Shown here: positions 36,546 through 45,505 of the stretch, in pieces
Layout of the letters: every line of letters begins with the position of its first letter
Position numbering within the stretch: the first letter of the stretch is position 1
From: Trueperaceae bacterium
Lineage (GTDB): Bacteria; Deinococcota; Deinococci; Deinococcales; Trueperaceae
NCBI GenBank assembly: GCA_036381035.1
Contig: DASVDQ010000014.1
Span: 31,305-95,304, forward strand
DNA length: 64,000 bases
Direction: 5' to 3'
Notes under the pieces: model-generated
The model's input: the letters and a program-made list of their open reading frames with translations, nothing else
The model's database searches: none
What the model was told of the DNA's origin: nothing
Translations under genes and position numbers: made by a program

Positions 36546-37966
36546 ACGGCGGCCTGCCTGACCGGCGCCGACAGCGCCGACTCCACCTCGCGAGCGGCGC
36601 GCTCGCCGGAGCGCACGGCGCCCTCCAAGTAGCCGTTCCACACGGCCGAGGTCTCGCTGCCGGCCCAGTGCACGCGGCCGACGGGCTCGCGCAGCGCGGC
36701 CCCGAAGCGCGTCCACTGGCCGGCGCCGAAGCAGGCGCCGTAGCCGCCGCGCGACCAGGCGTCGGCGGACCAGTCCTTGTCGAGGTACGCCGGCCTGTCG
36801 AGAGCGGCGCGCCCGAACCAGGCGCCGAGGCAGGCGAGGACCTCCTCGCGCCTGGCGGCCGACCGCGGGCCCGCGAAGCGCCGGGCGTCGCCGCCCTCGA
36901 AGAACCCGACGAGCACGCCGGCGGTCGCGCCGGGCGGAGAGTCGTCGTAGACCGTGTGGACGGGGCCCCTGACGCTGAACACCTGGCCGGTGAGGCCCTC
37001 CTCGCGCCAGAACGGCCGCGGGTAGACGACGGCGAACTTGACGACGGCGCCGAGGCGCAGGCGCGCGTGGAGGAGGGCGCGGGCCGGGGGCAGCCGCGGC
37101 GCGAACGCGATGCCGGCCGCCAGTGGAGGCGGCACGGCCACCACGACCCGCTCGGCGCGGGCGGTGAGGCCTGGGGCGCGCGCAGAAGCGCCGGCCGCCT
37201 CCTGCTCGATGGCCCTCACCGGGACCCCGAGCAGGCAGCGCTCCCCGAGGCTCTCGGCGAGCGACCGCGCCACGGCCTGGGCACCCTGGGCCACGACCGC
37301 GTGCTGCGCCCCGCCGGTGCTGCTCGCCAGGCTGGCGTGACCGCCGCCGGAGGCCAGGTAGAAGGCGGCGTGCAGCACCGACACGTCTCCAGGCTCGGCG
37401 GCCACGAACCCGCTCATCTCGGCGGCGAAGCAGCGCCTGGCGTCGGCGTCCGGCAGGCGGCGCGCCAGCCAGGCCGCCAGCGTCGTGGCGTCGAGCTCGC
37501 TGGCCCGCGGGTGGCTGTGGGGCGCCTCGAGGTCGAGCTCCGCCCCGATCTCCTCGAGCTCGCGCCACGCCTCGGCGACCCCGGGCGCCTCCGCCAGGGG
37601 CAGGCTGGCTCCGCCGAAGGTCCCGGCGCTCACGCGCGTGCGCGTGCCGCCCTCGCAGATCAGGTGGTGGCCCTCGGAGTCGACGGGGCGCACGGCCAGC
37701 CCCAGCTCGGCGCAGAGCCGCTCCAGGCGCTCCTGGCCCACGCCGAGCCACTGGGCGCCGAGCGACACCCGCGTCTCGCCGCGGTGCCAGGCGTCGAGCG
37801 CCCTGCCGCCGACGCGGTGCTGCGCCTCCAGCACCAGGACGTCACGCCCCGCGGCGGCCAGGCGCCGCGCCGCCACCAGCCCAGCGAGGCCCGCGCCGAC
37901 GACCGCGACCTCGCACCTGAGGACCTCGTCTCGACCGCCTCCGCCGACGAACCGACCTCTCCGCAT
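36527..37966 (-). CDS. FAD-dependent amine oxidase (monoamine oxidase family)
   Basis: The protein is 479 residues. An N-terminal dinucleotide fold (CEVAVVGAGLAGLVAARRLA, then LEAQHRVGGRALD) and the C-terminal FAD motif VHWAGSETSAVWNGYLEGAV identify the flavin amine oxidase family. The middle has EVAEAWRELEEIGAELDLEA-like helices and a substrate domain with LTGQVFSVRGPVHTVYDDSP. Members oxidise primary amines or polyamines to aldehydes with release of ammonia and peroxide; the substrate here cannot be told. The ATG has a strong GAGGAGG ribosome site. It lies 70 bases behind the large SARP-like regulator on the same strand, with 11-bp-spaced direct repeats in between, so it is the likely target. 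Confidence 0.92.
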   Translation of the reverse strand: MRRGRFVGGGGRDEVLRCEVAVVGAGLAGLVAARRLAAAGRDVLVLEAQHRVGGRALDAWHRGETRVSLGAQWLGVGQERLERLCAELGLAVRPVDSEGHHLICEGGTRTRVSAGTFGGASLPLAEAPGVAEAWRELEEIGAELDLEAPHSHPRASELDATTLAAWLARRLPDADARRCFAAEMSGFVAAEPGDVSVLHAAFYLASGGGHASLASSTGGAQHAVVAQGAQAVARSLAESLGERCLLGVPVRAIEQEAAGASARAPGLTARAERVVVAVPPPLAAGIAFAPRLPPARALLHARLRLGAVVKFAVVYPRPFWREEGLTGQVFSVRGPVHTVYDDSPPGATAGVLVGFFEGGDARRFAGPRSAARREEVLACLGAWFGRAALDRPAYLDKDWSADAWSRGGYGACFGAGQWTRFGAALREPVGRVHWAGSETSAVWNGYLEGAVRSGERAAREVESALSAPVRQAAVPVAAA

Positions 37967-38007
37967 GACCGCACCTCCTCGTGGTGTGCGGCCAGCCTCT
38001 TCGGCCG

Positions 38008-38027
38008 GCGTTTCAGCAGCGTTTCAG
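38008..38027 (-). promoter_or_regulatory. SARP-like direct repeat between regulator and amine oxidase
   Basis: GCGTTTCAG occurs twice (38008-38016 and 38019-38027), an exact 9-base repeat with 11-bp period. SARP activators are known to bind direct repeats of about 7 bases with 11-bp spacing. It lies 41-61 bases upstream of the amine oxidase start. A clear -10 is not visible behind it. Confidence 0.5.
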
Positions 38028-38036
38028 GGGCGTGCC

Positions 38037-41000
38037 TCAGTCGCCGGGCGCCGCCTGCCGCGCCGCCCGCGGGCTGCGCTCCAGCCGCCGCGAGAGCTCG
38101 GCCAGCAGCTCGACCTCGTCGGCCACGACCCGCCTCAGGTCCCAGGCGGCCGCCGCGGCGGCTACGCGGCCCGCCTTCGCCGGCGGCAGACGCGCACGCC
38201 TCTCCTCGAGGACCTCCGCGTTGAGCCTCCGGACGGGCGCCTGCGTCAGCGGCTCGGCCAGCAGGTACTCGGAGAGCGCGTAGGCGCGCTCGTGCTCGCC
38301 GACGTCGGCGTGCAGCTTGGCCACCATCGACAGGCCCTGCGCGATCGACCGGTTCACAGGCTCCGTCTCGAGCGCCGCGGCGAAGGCCTGCGAGTAGGCG
38401 CGCGCCGACTCCAGGTGCTCCCCCCGCAGCCGCGCGTTCTCGCCCAGGAGGCAGAGCGTCCCCTCGACGGAACCGCGGGCGCCCACCCGGCGGCAGAGGG
38501 CGAGCGAGCCGAGCAGGAGCTCGTGCGCCTCCGCGAGCGCGCCGTGACGGTTCAGGTGGCCGGCGAGGTTGTTGCGCCCGGTGATGACGTGGTGAAGGTT
38601 CCCGAGCCGCTCCCCGACGGCCAACGACTCGCGGTAGAGGGCCTCCGCGGCCGCCGGGTCGCCGCGTTCGCCGGCGACGACCGAGGCGTGGTTGAGGGCC
38701 GCGCCCCGCACCCTGTCGTCGCCCAGGCGCCGCGCCTCGGCCAGCGCCGCGTCGACCACGGCCTCGGCACCGTCCAGGTCGCCGAGGTCCCGCATCGACA
38801 CCCGCGCCACCTTCAGGTCGGCGTAGATCGCGTCGACGAGGTCGCCGTCCGCGCGCCTCATCGCCGCGCAGCGCTGGGCCGTGGCCAGCGCCGCCGCGGC
38901 CTCGCCCGCCTCCTCCTGCACGTCCGAGAGCACGCTCAGGGCGTCGGCGAGCTCGGCGGCCGAGCCGCCCGCCTCGGCCCGCGCCAGCGCGCGCTCGGCG
39001 TAGCGCCGCGCCTCCTCGAGGTCGCCGAGCAGCCGCGCCGTCGTCGACGCCCAGCACAGCGCGGACCTCAGGGGCGGCGCGTCGTGCTCCTCGAGGACGG
39101 GCAGGGCGGCGCGCAGTACCTCCCAGCCCTCGGCGATGCGCCCGGCGCCGAAGAGCATGCGGGCCTGGCTGGCGCGCGCCCGCGCCGCCAGCACGGCGTC
39201 GCCGGCGGACTCGAACCCCTCCGCGAGGCGGGCGAAGAGGCCGACGCCCAGGCCCGACTCGCCCAGGTAGCTGAGCGCGGCGTCGAGCGGGCCCATGGCG
39301 TCGGCGATCGCGGCGACGTCGGCTCGCGCGGCGAGCTCGACGGCGTGGCGCAGGTTCGGCATCTCCGCCGTGAGCACGCGCCGCGCCGCGGCGTGCCCCG
39401 CGCCCCGCAGGGCCCGGCGCTGCTCGCGCAGCAGCTCGAGGTAGTACGCGACGTAGCTGGCCTCGAGCGCCCGCCGCTCCGCGGGATCCAGACCACCTAG
39501 GGCCTGCCTCCTGACGAGCTCGTGCATGACGAAGGGCCCGGCCTCGGTGCGGCGGACGAGGGCCGCCTTGGCGAGGCCCTGCAGCAGGGCGGGGTGGACG
39601 TCGGCCACCTCCTCGGCGGCGGTCGCGGTGAACCCGCCGGGGAAGAGCGCCAGCCGGGGCAGGGCCGCCCTCTCCCGCGCGTCCAGCGCGTCCGTGGCCT
39701 CCGCGAGCAGCGCGAGGAGGCTGCGGTGCCGCTCCGGCACGTCGGCAGCGTCGGTCGTGAGCACGCCCAGGCCCTCCTCGAGCCGGGCCAGCAGCTCCTG
39801 CGCCGAGAGGGTGCGGGCGGCGCTGGCCGCCAGCTCCAGCGCCAGCGGCATGCCGTCGACGCGCCTCGCCAGCTCCGCGGCGGCCGCCAGGTCGTCGCGG
39901 CCCAGGCGGGCGCCGGCGGTGCGGGCGGCGACCCTGTCGGCGAACAGGCGGACGGCGTCGTAGGCGAGGGGGTCGGCGTCCTCGCGCGGCGGCACCGCCA
40001 GGCCGCCGAGGGGGAAGAGCGTCTCGACGCTGAGGCCCAGCGCCACCCGGGAGGTGACGAGCAGCCTCAGGCCCGTTGCGGCGGCGAGCAGCTCGGCGAG
40101 GGACCGCGCCTCCGCCGCCACGCCCTCGCACGAGTCGAGCACCAGCAGGCCAGGCTGCAGCACGAGGCGGTCGAACACCTGCGCCTCCAGCGGACGCGGT
40201 CCCGAGGAGGCGAGCCCCAGGGCGTCGGCGATCGCCGCGAACAGCGCCTCCCGCGTCGTGACGGAGCCGAGCGGCACGTACCATGCCGGCTGCGGGTGGT
40301 CGCGGAGGTGGCGCCGCGCCGCCTCGAGGGCGAGCCTGGTCTTGCCCACGCCGCCCAGTCCGTTCACCGTCACGAGGCGCACGTCGTCGCGGCCGAGCAG
40401 GCCCACCAGCGCCCCCAGCTCGTCGCTCCGCCCCACGAAGCGGGTCAGCGCCCGCGGCAGCCCGGGAGCGTCCCGCACCCGCCAGGCCGGCGTCGCCGCG
40501 CCCGCGGAGAGGGCCTCGAAGAGGCGCGTCGTCTCCCTGTCCGGCTCGGCGTCGAGCTCGCTGCGCAGCGCGTCGGCGAAGGCGGTGTAGGCCTCGGCGG
40601 CGGCCTGGCGCTCGCCAGCGGCGAACAGCGCCGCGAGGAGGGCGCAGAGGGCCTCCTCGTCGAGCGGGTCGTCGCGCAGCAGGCGGCGCAGCCAGCCGGC
40701 CGCCGACGCGTGCTCCCCTCGCTCGCCGAGGCTCGCCGCTAGCCCCAGGGCGCAGGCGCGCCACCGCCTCCTCAGGTCGGCGCGCTCGGCGTCGAGCCAG
40801 GAGCCGTAGGCGGGGGCGTCGTGCACCTCGACGCCCGCGAGGAACTCCCCGCGGTAGAGACCAAGCGCCGCCTCCCAGTCGCCGCGGGCAGCGGCGTCGG
40901 CGAACGCGGCCACGTCGGTGTCCACGACGTACCTGAGGCGCGCCTTCTCGACGACGAGCTCGCCGGGCCAGCCGCGCGAGCGCGCGCGGTGCAAGATCAC

Positions 41001-41192
41001 GCGCACGTTGCCCAGCGCCACCTCCTCGGGGGCGTCGGGCCTATAGAGGTAGGCGAGCTCGCTCCGCGTCACCCAGCCGCCACGGCTCGCGAGGTAGTAG
41101 AGGAGGGACGCCGGCTTGTCGACGGGCAGGTCCCGGGCTCCCTCCGGCGCGTGGACGGCAGGCGACCCGAGCAGCCTCAGGCTGGCCTCCAC
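38037..41192 (-). CDS. SARP/AfsR-like transcriptional activator with NB-ARC and TPR domains
   Basis: The protein is 1051 residues. It opens with a winged helix (SLRLLGSPAVHAPEGARDLP, LASRGGWVTRSELAYLY) and a BTAD domain (about 95-245, EVHDAPAYGSWLDAERADLR). A STAND/NB-ARC ATPase follows with Walker A GLGGVGKTRLALEAA near residue 278, LLVLDSCEGVAAEA as Walker B, and GMPLALELAASAARTL. A long series of TPR-like helical repeats runs from about 560 to the end. Such proteins act as ATP-gated activators after binding a ligand or partner. GTG at 41192 lies six bases behind a TATCAT box. The downstream amine oxidase is its most likely target. Confidence 0.92.
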   Translation of the reverse strand: MEASLRLLGSPAVHAPEGARDLPVDKPASLLYYLASRGGWVTRSELAYLYRPDAPEEVALGNVRVILHRARSRGWPGELVVEKARLRYVVDTDVAAFADAAARGDWEAALGLYRGEFLAGVEVHDAPAYGSWLDAERADLRRRWRACALGLAASLGERGEHASAAGWLRRLLRDDPLDEEALCALLAALFAAGERQAAAEAYTAFADALRSELDAEPDRETTRLFEALSAGAATPAWRVRDAPGLPRALTRFVGRSDELGALVGLLGRDDVRLVTVNGLGGVGKTRLALEAARRHLRDHPQPAWYVPLGSVTTREALFAAIADALGLASSGPRPLEAQVFDRLVLQPGLLVLDSCEGVAAEARSLAELLAAATGLRLLVTSRVALGLSVETLFPLGGLAVPPREDADPLAYDAVRLFADRVAARTAGARLGRDDLAAAAELARRVDGMPLALELAASAARTLSAQELLARLEEGLGVLTTDAADVPERHRSLLALLAEATDALDARERAALPRLALFPGGFTATAAEEVADVHPALLQGLAKAALVRRTEAGPFVMHELVRRQALGGLDPAERRALEASYVAYYLELLREQRRALRGAGHAAARRVLTAEMPNLRHAVELAARADVAAIADAMGPLDAALSYLGESGLGVGLFARLAEGFESAGDAVLAARARASQARMLFGAGRIAEGWEVLRAALPVLEEHDAPPLRSALCWASTTARLLGDLEEARRYAERALARAEAGGSAAELADALSVLSDVQEEAGEAAAALATAQRCAAMRRADGDLVDAIYADLKVARVSMRDLGDLDGAEAVVDAALAEARRLGDDRVRGAALNHASVVAGERGDPAAAEALYRESLAVGERLGNLHHVITGRNNLAGHLNRHGALAEAHELLLGSLALCRRVGARGSVEGTLCLLGENARLRGEHLESARAYSQAFAAALETEPVNRSIAQGLSMVAKLHADVGEHERAYALSEYLLAEPLTQAPVRRLNAEVLEERRARLPPAKAGRVAAAAAAWDLRRVVADEVELLAELSRRLERSPRAARQAAPGD

Positions 41193-41198
41193 TCCGGG

Positions 41199-41204
41199 AT
41201 GATA
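41199..41204 (-). promoter_or_regulatory. -10 element of the SARP-like regulator (leaderless)
   Basis: Minus-strand TATCAT ends six bases before the GTG at 41192. Confidence 0.55.
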
Positions 41205-41260
41205 GACGCTCGCGCCGTCGCGGACGGCGGCGGCGCGTCACCGCCAACCCGTCGCCGTCG

Positions 41261-41291
41261 TTGACACCGTTCCGAAGGCCCGTGGTAGACT
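41261..41291 (+). promoter_or_regulatory. Promoter of tRNA-Cys
   Basis: TTGACA (41261-41266) and TAGACT (41286-41291), preceded by TGG, lie 19 bases apart, 12 bases before the tRNA. The -35 matches the consensus exactly. Confidence 0.65.
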
Positions 41292-41303
41292 TCTTGTCGC
41301 CTT

Positions 41304-41378
<75 letters not shown>

Positions 41379-41427
41379 ACCTTCTCCCAGAGGCGCCCAA
41401 GGCCACGGCGAGAGGCACACGGTTCGC

Positions 41428-41502
41428 AGGCGCGTAGCTCAGTGGGAGAGCGCTACATTGACACTGTAGAGGTCGGCAGTTCAATCCTGCCCGCGCCTAC
41501 CA
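41428..41502 (+). tRNA. tRNA-Val (GAC)
   Basis: This 75-nt cloverleaf has acceptor AGGCGCG paired with CGCGCCT, D arm GCTCAGTGGG, anticodon loop TTGACAC with GAC, T loop GTTCAATCC, discriminator A and encoded CCA. The first pair is A1-U72 rather than the usual G1-C72. It is likely co-transcribed with tRNA-Cys 49 bases upstream. Confidence 0.94.
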
Positions 41503-41506
41503 AGCA

Positions 41507-41533
41507 AGGACCCCCGCGCGCAGCGGGGGTCCT
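41507..41533 (+). terminator. Terminator of the tRNA-Cys/tRNA-Val unit
   Basis: A perfect 11-bp stem (AGGACCCCCGC and its complement) with a 5-base loop begins four bases after tRNA-Val. Confidence 0.75.
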
Positions 41534-41746
41534 CGTCTGCGGGACGCTCGCGCCGCGGTAGTCGGGTCGCCGCGGGCGGGGACGGCGGACCTCCCCAGCG
41601 GCCGCGGCTCCCCCGTGTCCGCGGCGACGATCGGCGCCCACCGCGACCCCGAGCGCTCGGCATCTCCCGTCGCCCGACGCCCAGCCGTGGTAACAGATGG
41701 TACGGGGAGTCCGCGAGAGGCGGACCGCGATGGGGTGCCTCACGAC
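41534..41746 (+). other. Intergenic region before the hotdog-like gene
   Basis: The region is 213 bases with no gene. It holds a small dyad GTCCGC/GCGGAC near 41709-41725 and two TGGTA copies 10 bases apart (41688 and 41698). No clear promoter pair is seen. Confidence 0.35.
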
Positions 41747-42616
41747 ATGACCTTGCCGAGCCTCAACGTCTCGCGACGGCTCAGCCGCGTCCACGAGTCG
41801 GACCTGCTCTCGCGCATCTGCGTGCGCCCGCCCTACTTCGCCCTGGAGGACCTGACCCTCGACGGCCTCGAGCTGCACGCGACGGCCCGAGCCGAGTCTC
41901 CGGCGGCGCTCGAGGTCGGGCCGATGCCCGCCGCCGAGCTCGGCAGGCACGCCGCGATCGTCGGGCTCTCGCTCGCCGCCCTCTCGCAGGCAGACGAGGC
42001 CCGCCGGTACTACCTGGCGCGGCGCGCGGAGTGCCGCTACGTGCCCAACGCGGCGCCCTACGGCTCGCCGGTGCGCTTCGTGGCGCGACTTCTCGGGCTC
42101 GACAAGCGCACGGCGAGAGCCGCCGTCGCTGCCACGGCCGCGGGGGCGCGGCTCGCCTCCTTCGAGATCGACTACACGGTCCTCACCGAGTCGGCCTTCG
42201 AGCGGCTCTTCCGGATCCGCGCGATGACCACCCCCGCCGGACCCAGCCCGTACGGCTCGCTGCTGGCCACGGAGTGGCGCGCCACGGAGGGCGGCGGCGA
42301 GCAGGTCGTCGCGGAGGTGCCCGCCAGCGCGTGCGTCGGGCACTTCGACGGCTACCCGGCGCTGCCGGTCGCCGTGGTCATGGGCCAGCTCTCGTACCTC
42401 GCCGGGCGCGTGCACGGCGAGCCGTACCGGGTGCTGCGCGGCGAGGTGGAGGCCAGCGACCTCGTCTGGGCGGGCGAGCGCGCCGTGTTCAGCGCGGCGC
42501 GCGCCGGCGTGGGAGGGCATCCCGACGTGCCCGGAGCGCATCGCTACCGCTGCCAGGCGGCGGCGGGGGACCGGGTCGTGGGCGCCATGACCCTGTGGCT
42601 CGAGTCAGTTGACTAG
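41747..42616 (+). CDS. Predicted double-hotdog protein of unknown function
   Basis: The protein is about 289 residues from the ATG at 41747 and soluble. The C-terminal half contains VGHFDGYPALPVAVVMGQLS, reminiscent of the central-helix motif of FabA/FabZ/thioesterase hotdog folds (HFxGxPxxPxVxxGE-like). The N-terminal half has an analogous GPMPAAELGRHAAIVGLSLA followed by RYYLARRAECRYVPNAAPYG, suggesting two hotdog units in one chain. The start is unsure: GTG four codons earlier is also open, and neither has a clear ribosome site. It is monocistronic and overlaps the convergent GGDEF-EAL gene by 12 bases. A dehydratase or thioesterase role is inference only. Confidence 0.65.
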   Translation: MTLPSLNVSRRLSRVHESDLLSRICVRPPYFALEDLTLDGLELHATARAESPAALEVGPMPAAELGRHAAIVGLSLAALSQADEARRYYLARRAECRYVPNAAPYGSPVRFVARLLGLDKRTARAAVAATAAGARLASFEIDYTVLTESAFERLFRIRAMTTPAGPSPYGSLLATEWRATEGGGEQVVAEVPASACVGHFDGYPALPVAVVMGQLSYLAGRVHGEPYRVLRGEVEASDLVWAGERAVFSAARAGVGGHPDVPGAHRYRCQAAAGDRVVGAMTLWLESVD

Positions 42617-44581
42617 GGTGTCGCGGACCGGCCGGGGCTTGCCCGGCGTCAGCGGCAGGGACGGCTGCACCTCGGCCGCCGGCAGGGGGCGCGAGAACAG
42701 GAAGCCCTGGCCGAGCTGACAGCCGAGGTCGCGTAGCACCCGGCGCTGGGCCTCGGTCTCGATGCCCTCGGCGACGATCACGAGGTCGAGGTGCTTCGCG
42801 ACGTGGGTGATCGCCTCGACGAGCGCCAGCGCGAAGTGCGGGGCGTGCAGGGGAGAGCCGAGGTCCTTGACGAAGCTCTTGTCGATCTTCACGGTGTCGA
42901 TGGGCAGGTCTCGCAGGTAGGCGAACGAGGAGTAGCCGGTCCCGAAGTCGTCGATCGCGATCCTGACCCCGAGGCGTTGCAGGCGCTGGAGCGTCTCGGT
43001 CACGTGGTCGACGCCGTGCATGACGATGCCCTCGGTCAGCTCGATCTCGAGCAGCTCGGGCAGCAGCGCGTGGTCCTCGAGGGCGGCCTCGACGGTGCGG
43101 AAGAAGCCGGGGTGCGCGAACTGCATAGCCGAGACGTTCACCGAGACGACGACGCCCTGACCGGACAGCGCCTCCCACGCCTTCGCCTGGCGGCAGGCCT
43201 CGCGCAGCACCCGCTCGCCCAGGGAGACGATGAGGCCGCTCCGCTCGGCGATGGGGATGAACTCGTGCGGCGGGACGTGGCCCCACTTCGGGTGATACCA
43301 GCGCGCCAGCGCCTCGACCTTCCTCAGCTCCCCGGTCTCGAGGTCGTGGATCGACTGGTAGACGACGGTGAGCTGGCCGTCGTCCGCGCTGAGCCCGGTC
43401 CTCAGCTCGCGCTCGAGGCTCCGCTGGCGCTCGACGAGCGCGTCGGAGTCGGCGCGGTAGCGCTGCACGCCGTTCTTGCCCGAGCGCTTGACCCGGTACA
43501 TCGCCGAGTCGGCGTGGCGCAGGAGCGTCGGCCCGTCTGGCGCGTCGTCCGGGTAGAGGCAGATCCCGATGCTGGCCGTGACGTGGTGCGAGAGGTCGTG
43601 CAGGTCGAAGGGCTTCACCAGGGCCGCCTGCAGCTTGCGCGCCGCGAACATCGCGGCCTGGGGGCTCTCGACGTCGCCGAGGATGATGACGAACTCGTCG
43701 CCGCTTATGCGCGCCATGACGTCGTCCGGCCCGAGCTCGTCCTGCAGGCGCCGCGACACCGAGCGGAGCAGCTCGTCGCCGGCCTCGTGGCCGAGCGTGT
43801 CGTTCACGACCTTGAAGCCGTCGACGTCGAGGTAGAGCACCGCGACCCGCCCGCCGGACGACCGCGCCCTGTCCAGGCGCCTCTCGAGCTCGTCGTCGAG
43901 GCGGAGGCGGTTCGCGAGCCCCGTGAGCGCGTCGTGGTAGGCCTGCCGCTCGGCCTCCTCCATGCGTGCGCGCGTGCGCGTGTAGCTCTCCTTGAACTGG
44001 ATGAACACCGAGGTGAGGACGAGGAGCACGGTGTTGGCCAGGTTCAGCTCGATGAGCGCGTAGGCGACGCCCCAGTCGACCGCGCCGGCGATCGCCCCGG
44101 GGACCGTGTAGACGCCAGCGAGCAGGAGCACCCCGGCGGTGAACGCGCGCACCGCCAGCTGGCCCAGCCGGCCCTCCTCGAGGATGAAGGAGAGGAGGTA
44201 GACGACAGGGATCCAGAAGAGGGTCTCGGTGAACTGCGCCTGGACGTCGGTGCCGGCGGGGGCGAGGAAGAGCAGCCAGCCGAGCTTGAGGAAGAAGAAC
44301 GAGCTGGCGCCGACGATGATCGTCATCACGACGAGCGGGAGTGTGCGGCGACCGAACGCCAGGACCGCCTCGAGCAGCAGCAGGAAGCCCCCCATGAGGG
44401 GGTAGAGCACGAGGTCGAAGCCGGTGGCCTGGCCGCTGGGAACCTCGAGCGCCAGGCCGACGAGGAAGGCCAGCGCGCCTATGGGGATGAACGCCAGCAG
44501 TATCCGCCGCCACATCGCCTCGTAGCGAGTGCCGGAGCTACGCAGGTCTGCCGCCTCCAGCAGGCGGTGAGCCCACTCCAC
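42605..44581 (-). CDS. Membrane GGDEF-EAL protein (cyclic di-GMP turnover)
   Basis: The protein is 658 residues. About six transmembrane helices lie within residues 25-195 (MASE-type sensor), then a short coiled coil, a GGDEF domain at 210-380 with the active-site loop RISGDEFVII (S293-F297, the common SGDEF variant), and an EAL domain at about 395-645 beginning KVEALARWYHPKWG, with FIPIAERSGLI, IELTEGIVMHG and IDDFGTGYSSFAYLR. Key catalytic residues appear intact in both, so it may synthesise and degrade cyclic di-GMP. GTG at 44581 lies seven bases after a TAAGGT box. Cyclic di-GMP usually controls pili and exopolysaccharide, both encoded in this window. Confidence 0.94.
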   Translation of the reverse strand: MEWAHRLLEAADLRSSGTRYEAMWRRILLAFIPIGALAFLVGLALEVPSGQATGFDLVLYPLMGGFLLLLEAVLAFGRRTLPLVVMTIIVGASSFFFLKLGWLLFLAPAGTDVQAQFTETLFWIPVVYLLSFILEEGRLGQLAVRAFTAGVLLLAGVYTVPGAIAGAVDWGVAYALIELNLANTVLLVLTSVFIQFKESYTRTRARMEEAERQAYHDALTGLANRLRLDDELERRLDRARSSGGRVAVLYLDVDGFKVVNDTLGHEAGDELLRSVSRRLQDELGPDDVMARISGDEFVIILGDVESPQAAMFAARKLQAALVKPFDLHDLSHHVTASIGICLYPDDAPDGPTLLRHADSAMYRVKRSGKNGVQRYRADSDALVERQRSLERELRTGLSADDGQLTVVYQSIHDLETGELRKVEALARWYHPKWGHVPPHEFIPIAERSGLIVSLGERVLREACRQAKAWEALSGQGVVVSVNVSAMQFAHPGFFRTVEAALEDHALLPELLEIELTEGIVMHGVDHVTETLQRLQRLGVRIAIDDFGTGYSSFAYLRDLPIDTVKIDKSFVKDLGSPLHAPHFALALVEAITHVAKHLDLVIVAEGIETEAQRRVLRDLGCQLGQGFLFSRPLPAAEVQPSLPLTPGKPRPVRDTLVN

Positions 44582-45040
44582 GGTCCGGACCTTAGGGGAG
44601 ACCCGCTCACGGGAACCTTACGTGGTCCGCGCCCCTCCGGGACGGCAGACATCCTGACCGTCGGCAGCAACGGCCCCGGCGAGCCGGGTGCGGACGGGTC
44701 GCCCACCAGGGAGGCGAGCGTCGCGGGGCCAGACCCCTCGCCCCTAGTGACCTACGAGATGTCGCCCGACGGCACGTTCGTCGTCATCGGGTCCTCCGGG
44801 AACCCACTGTGGGGCGGGCTCGTCATGAAGGCCGAGCTCGACCTCCCGGCATGGGCAGTCGCGCAGCGCTGCGTAGGCGGTTGCGCCGATGAACCGGGCG
44901 CGGCACGCGCCGCACCATCGCACCACGCCGCGGCCGCGGTGGGGCCAGAAGCGCCCTGCCCTCCACGCGCACGCGTAGCGAGCGCGGCCCGCGAACGGGT
45001 CGCGAGCTCGGCCGGGCCGCGGCGGGGAAGGAGCCGACCT
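44582..45040 (+). other. 459-base gap with a coding-like stretch
   Basis: The gap lies between divergent genes. From about 44640 to 44860 the plus strand reads without stops and with GC-rich third positions in the rhodanese frame; a GTG at 44747 would give VTYEMSPDGTFVVIGSSG and more. After about 44865 the sequence looks non-coding, ending with the GGGGAAGGAG ribosome site of rhodanese. The first part might be a gene remnant or a small unrecognised gene. The promoter of the GGDEF-EAL gene sits at the left end. Confidence 0.4.
44589..44594 (-). promoter_or_regulatory. -10 element of the GGDEF-EAL gene (leaderless)
   Basis: Minus-strand TAAGGT ends seven bases before the GTG at 44581. Confidence 0.5.
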
Positions 45041-45433
45041 ATGCCTGGAGTCATGGAGCTGGTGAACCGGGCCAAGGAGGAGGTCGAGAACCTCTCGCCG
45101 AGCGCGGTGGCCCGCGAGCTGGGGCGGGGCGACGTCGTGATCGTCGACATAAGGGAGCCGCACGAGACGCGTCAGGGGATGATCCCGGGGGCGATCAGGG
45201 CGCCGCGGGGCATGCTCGAGTTCAACGCCGACCCCACGACCCAGTACCACATCGCCGCGCTGCAGCCGGACCGGCGCGTGATCCTCTACTGCTCCGCCGG
45301 CTCGCGGTCGGCGCTGGGGGCAAAGGCGCTGAAGGAGCTGGGCTACCGGGACGTCGCCCACCTCGAGGGCGGCTTCCGCGCCTGGCAGGCGGAGGGCCGG
45401 GAGGTAGAGGTGCCGCGGGACCTCGCCGCCTGA
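45041..45433 (+). CDS. Rhodanese-like sulfurtransferase
   Basis: This 130-residue single-domain rhodanese has the active-site loop CSAGSRS with the catalytic cysteine, DVVIVDIREPHETRQGMIPG at the front and HLEGGFRAWQAEG at the end. These proteins transfer sulfane sulfur as a persulfide. The ATG at 45041 has a strong GGAAGGAG site, and a GTG-initiated upstream extension in the same frame is much less likely. It stands alone between the GGDEF-EAL gene (divergent) and the MalT-like gene (convergent). Confidence 0.94.
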   Translation: MPGVMELVNRAKEEVENLSPSAVARELGRGDVVIVDIREPHETRQGMIPGAIRAPRGMLEFNADPTTQYHIAALQPDRRVILYCSAGSRSALGAKALKELGYRDVAHLEGGFRAWQAEGREVEVPRDLAA

Positions 45434-45505
45434 CGGCGGCAGCGAGGGCTGCTCCGTCCGCGGGATCGGTCGCCGCGTCGGCGCCGGACGCCCGCCCGCG
45501 GGCCG

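Noticed and set aside
32515..36561. Very long open plus-strand frame opposite dnaE
   Set aside because: It is the antisense shadow of dnaE caused by high GC; its composition (Val/Arg/Glu/His-rich, no domain) and position do not fit a gene.
44582..45040. 4.5S RNA, tmRNA or RNase P RNA in the largest gap
   Set aside because: The conserved cores of these RNAs are absent.
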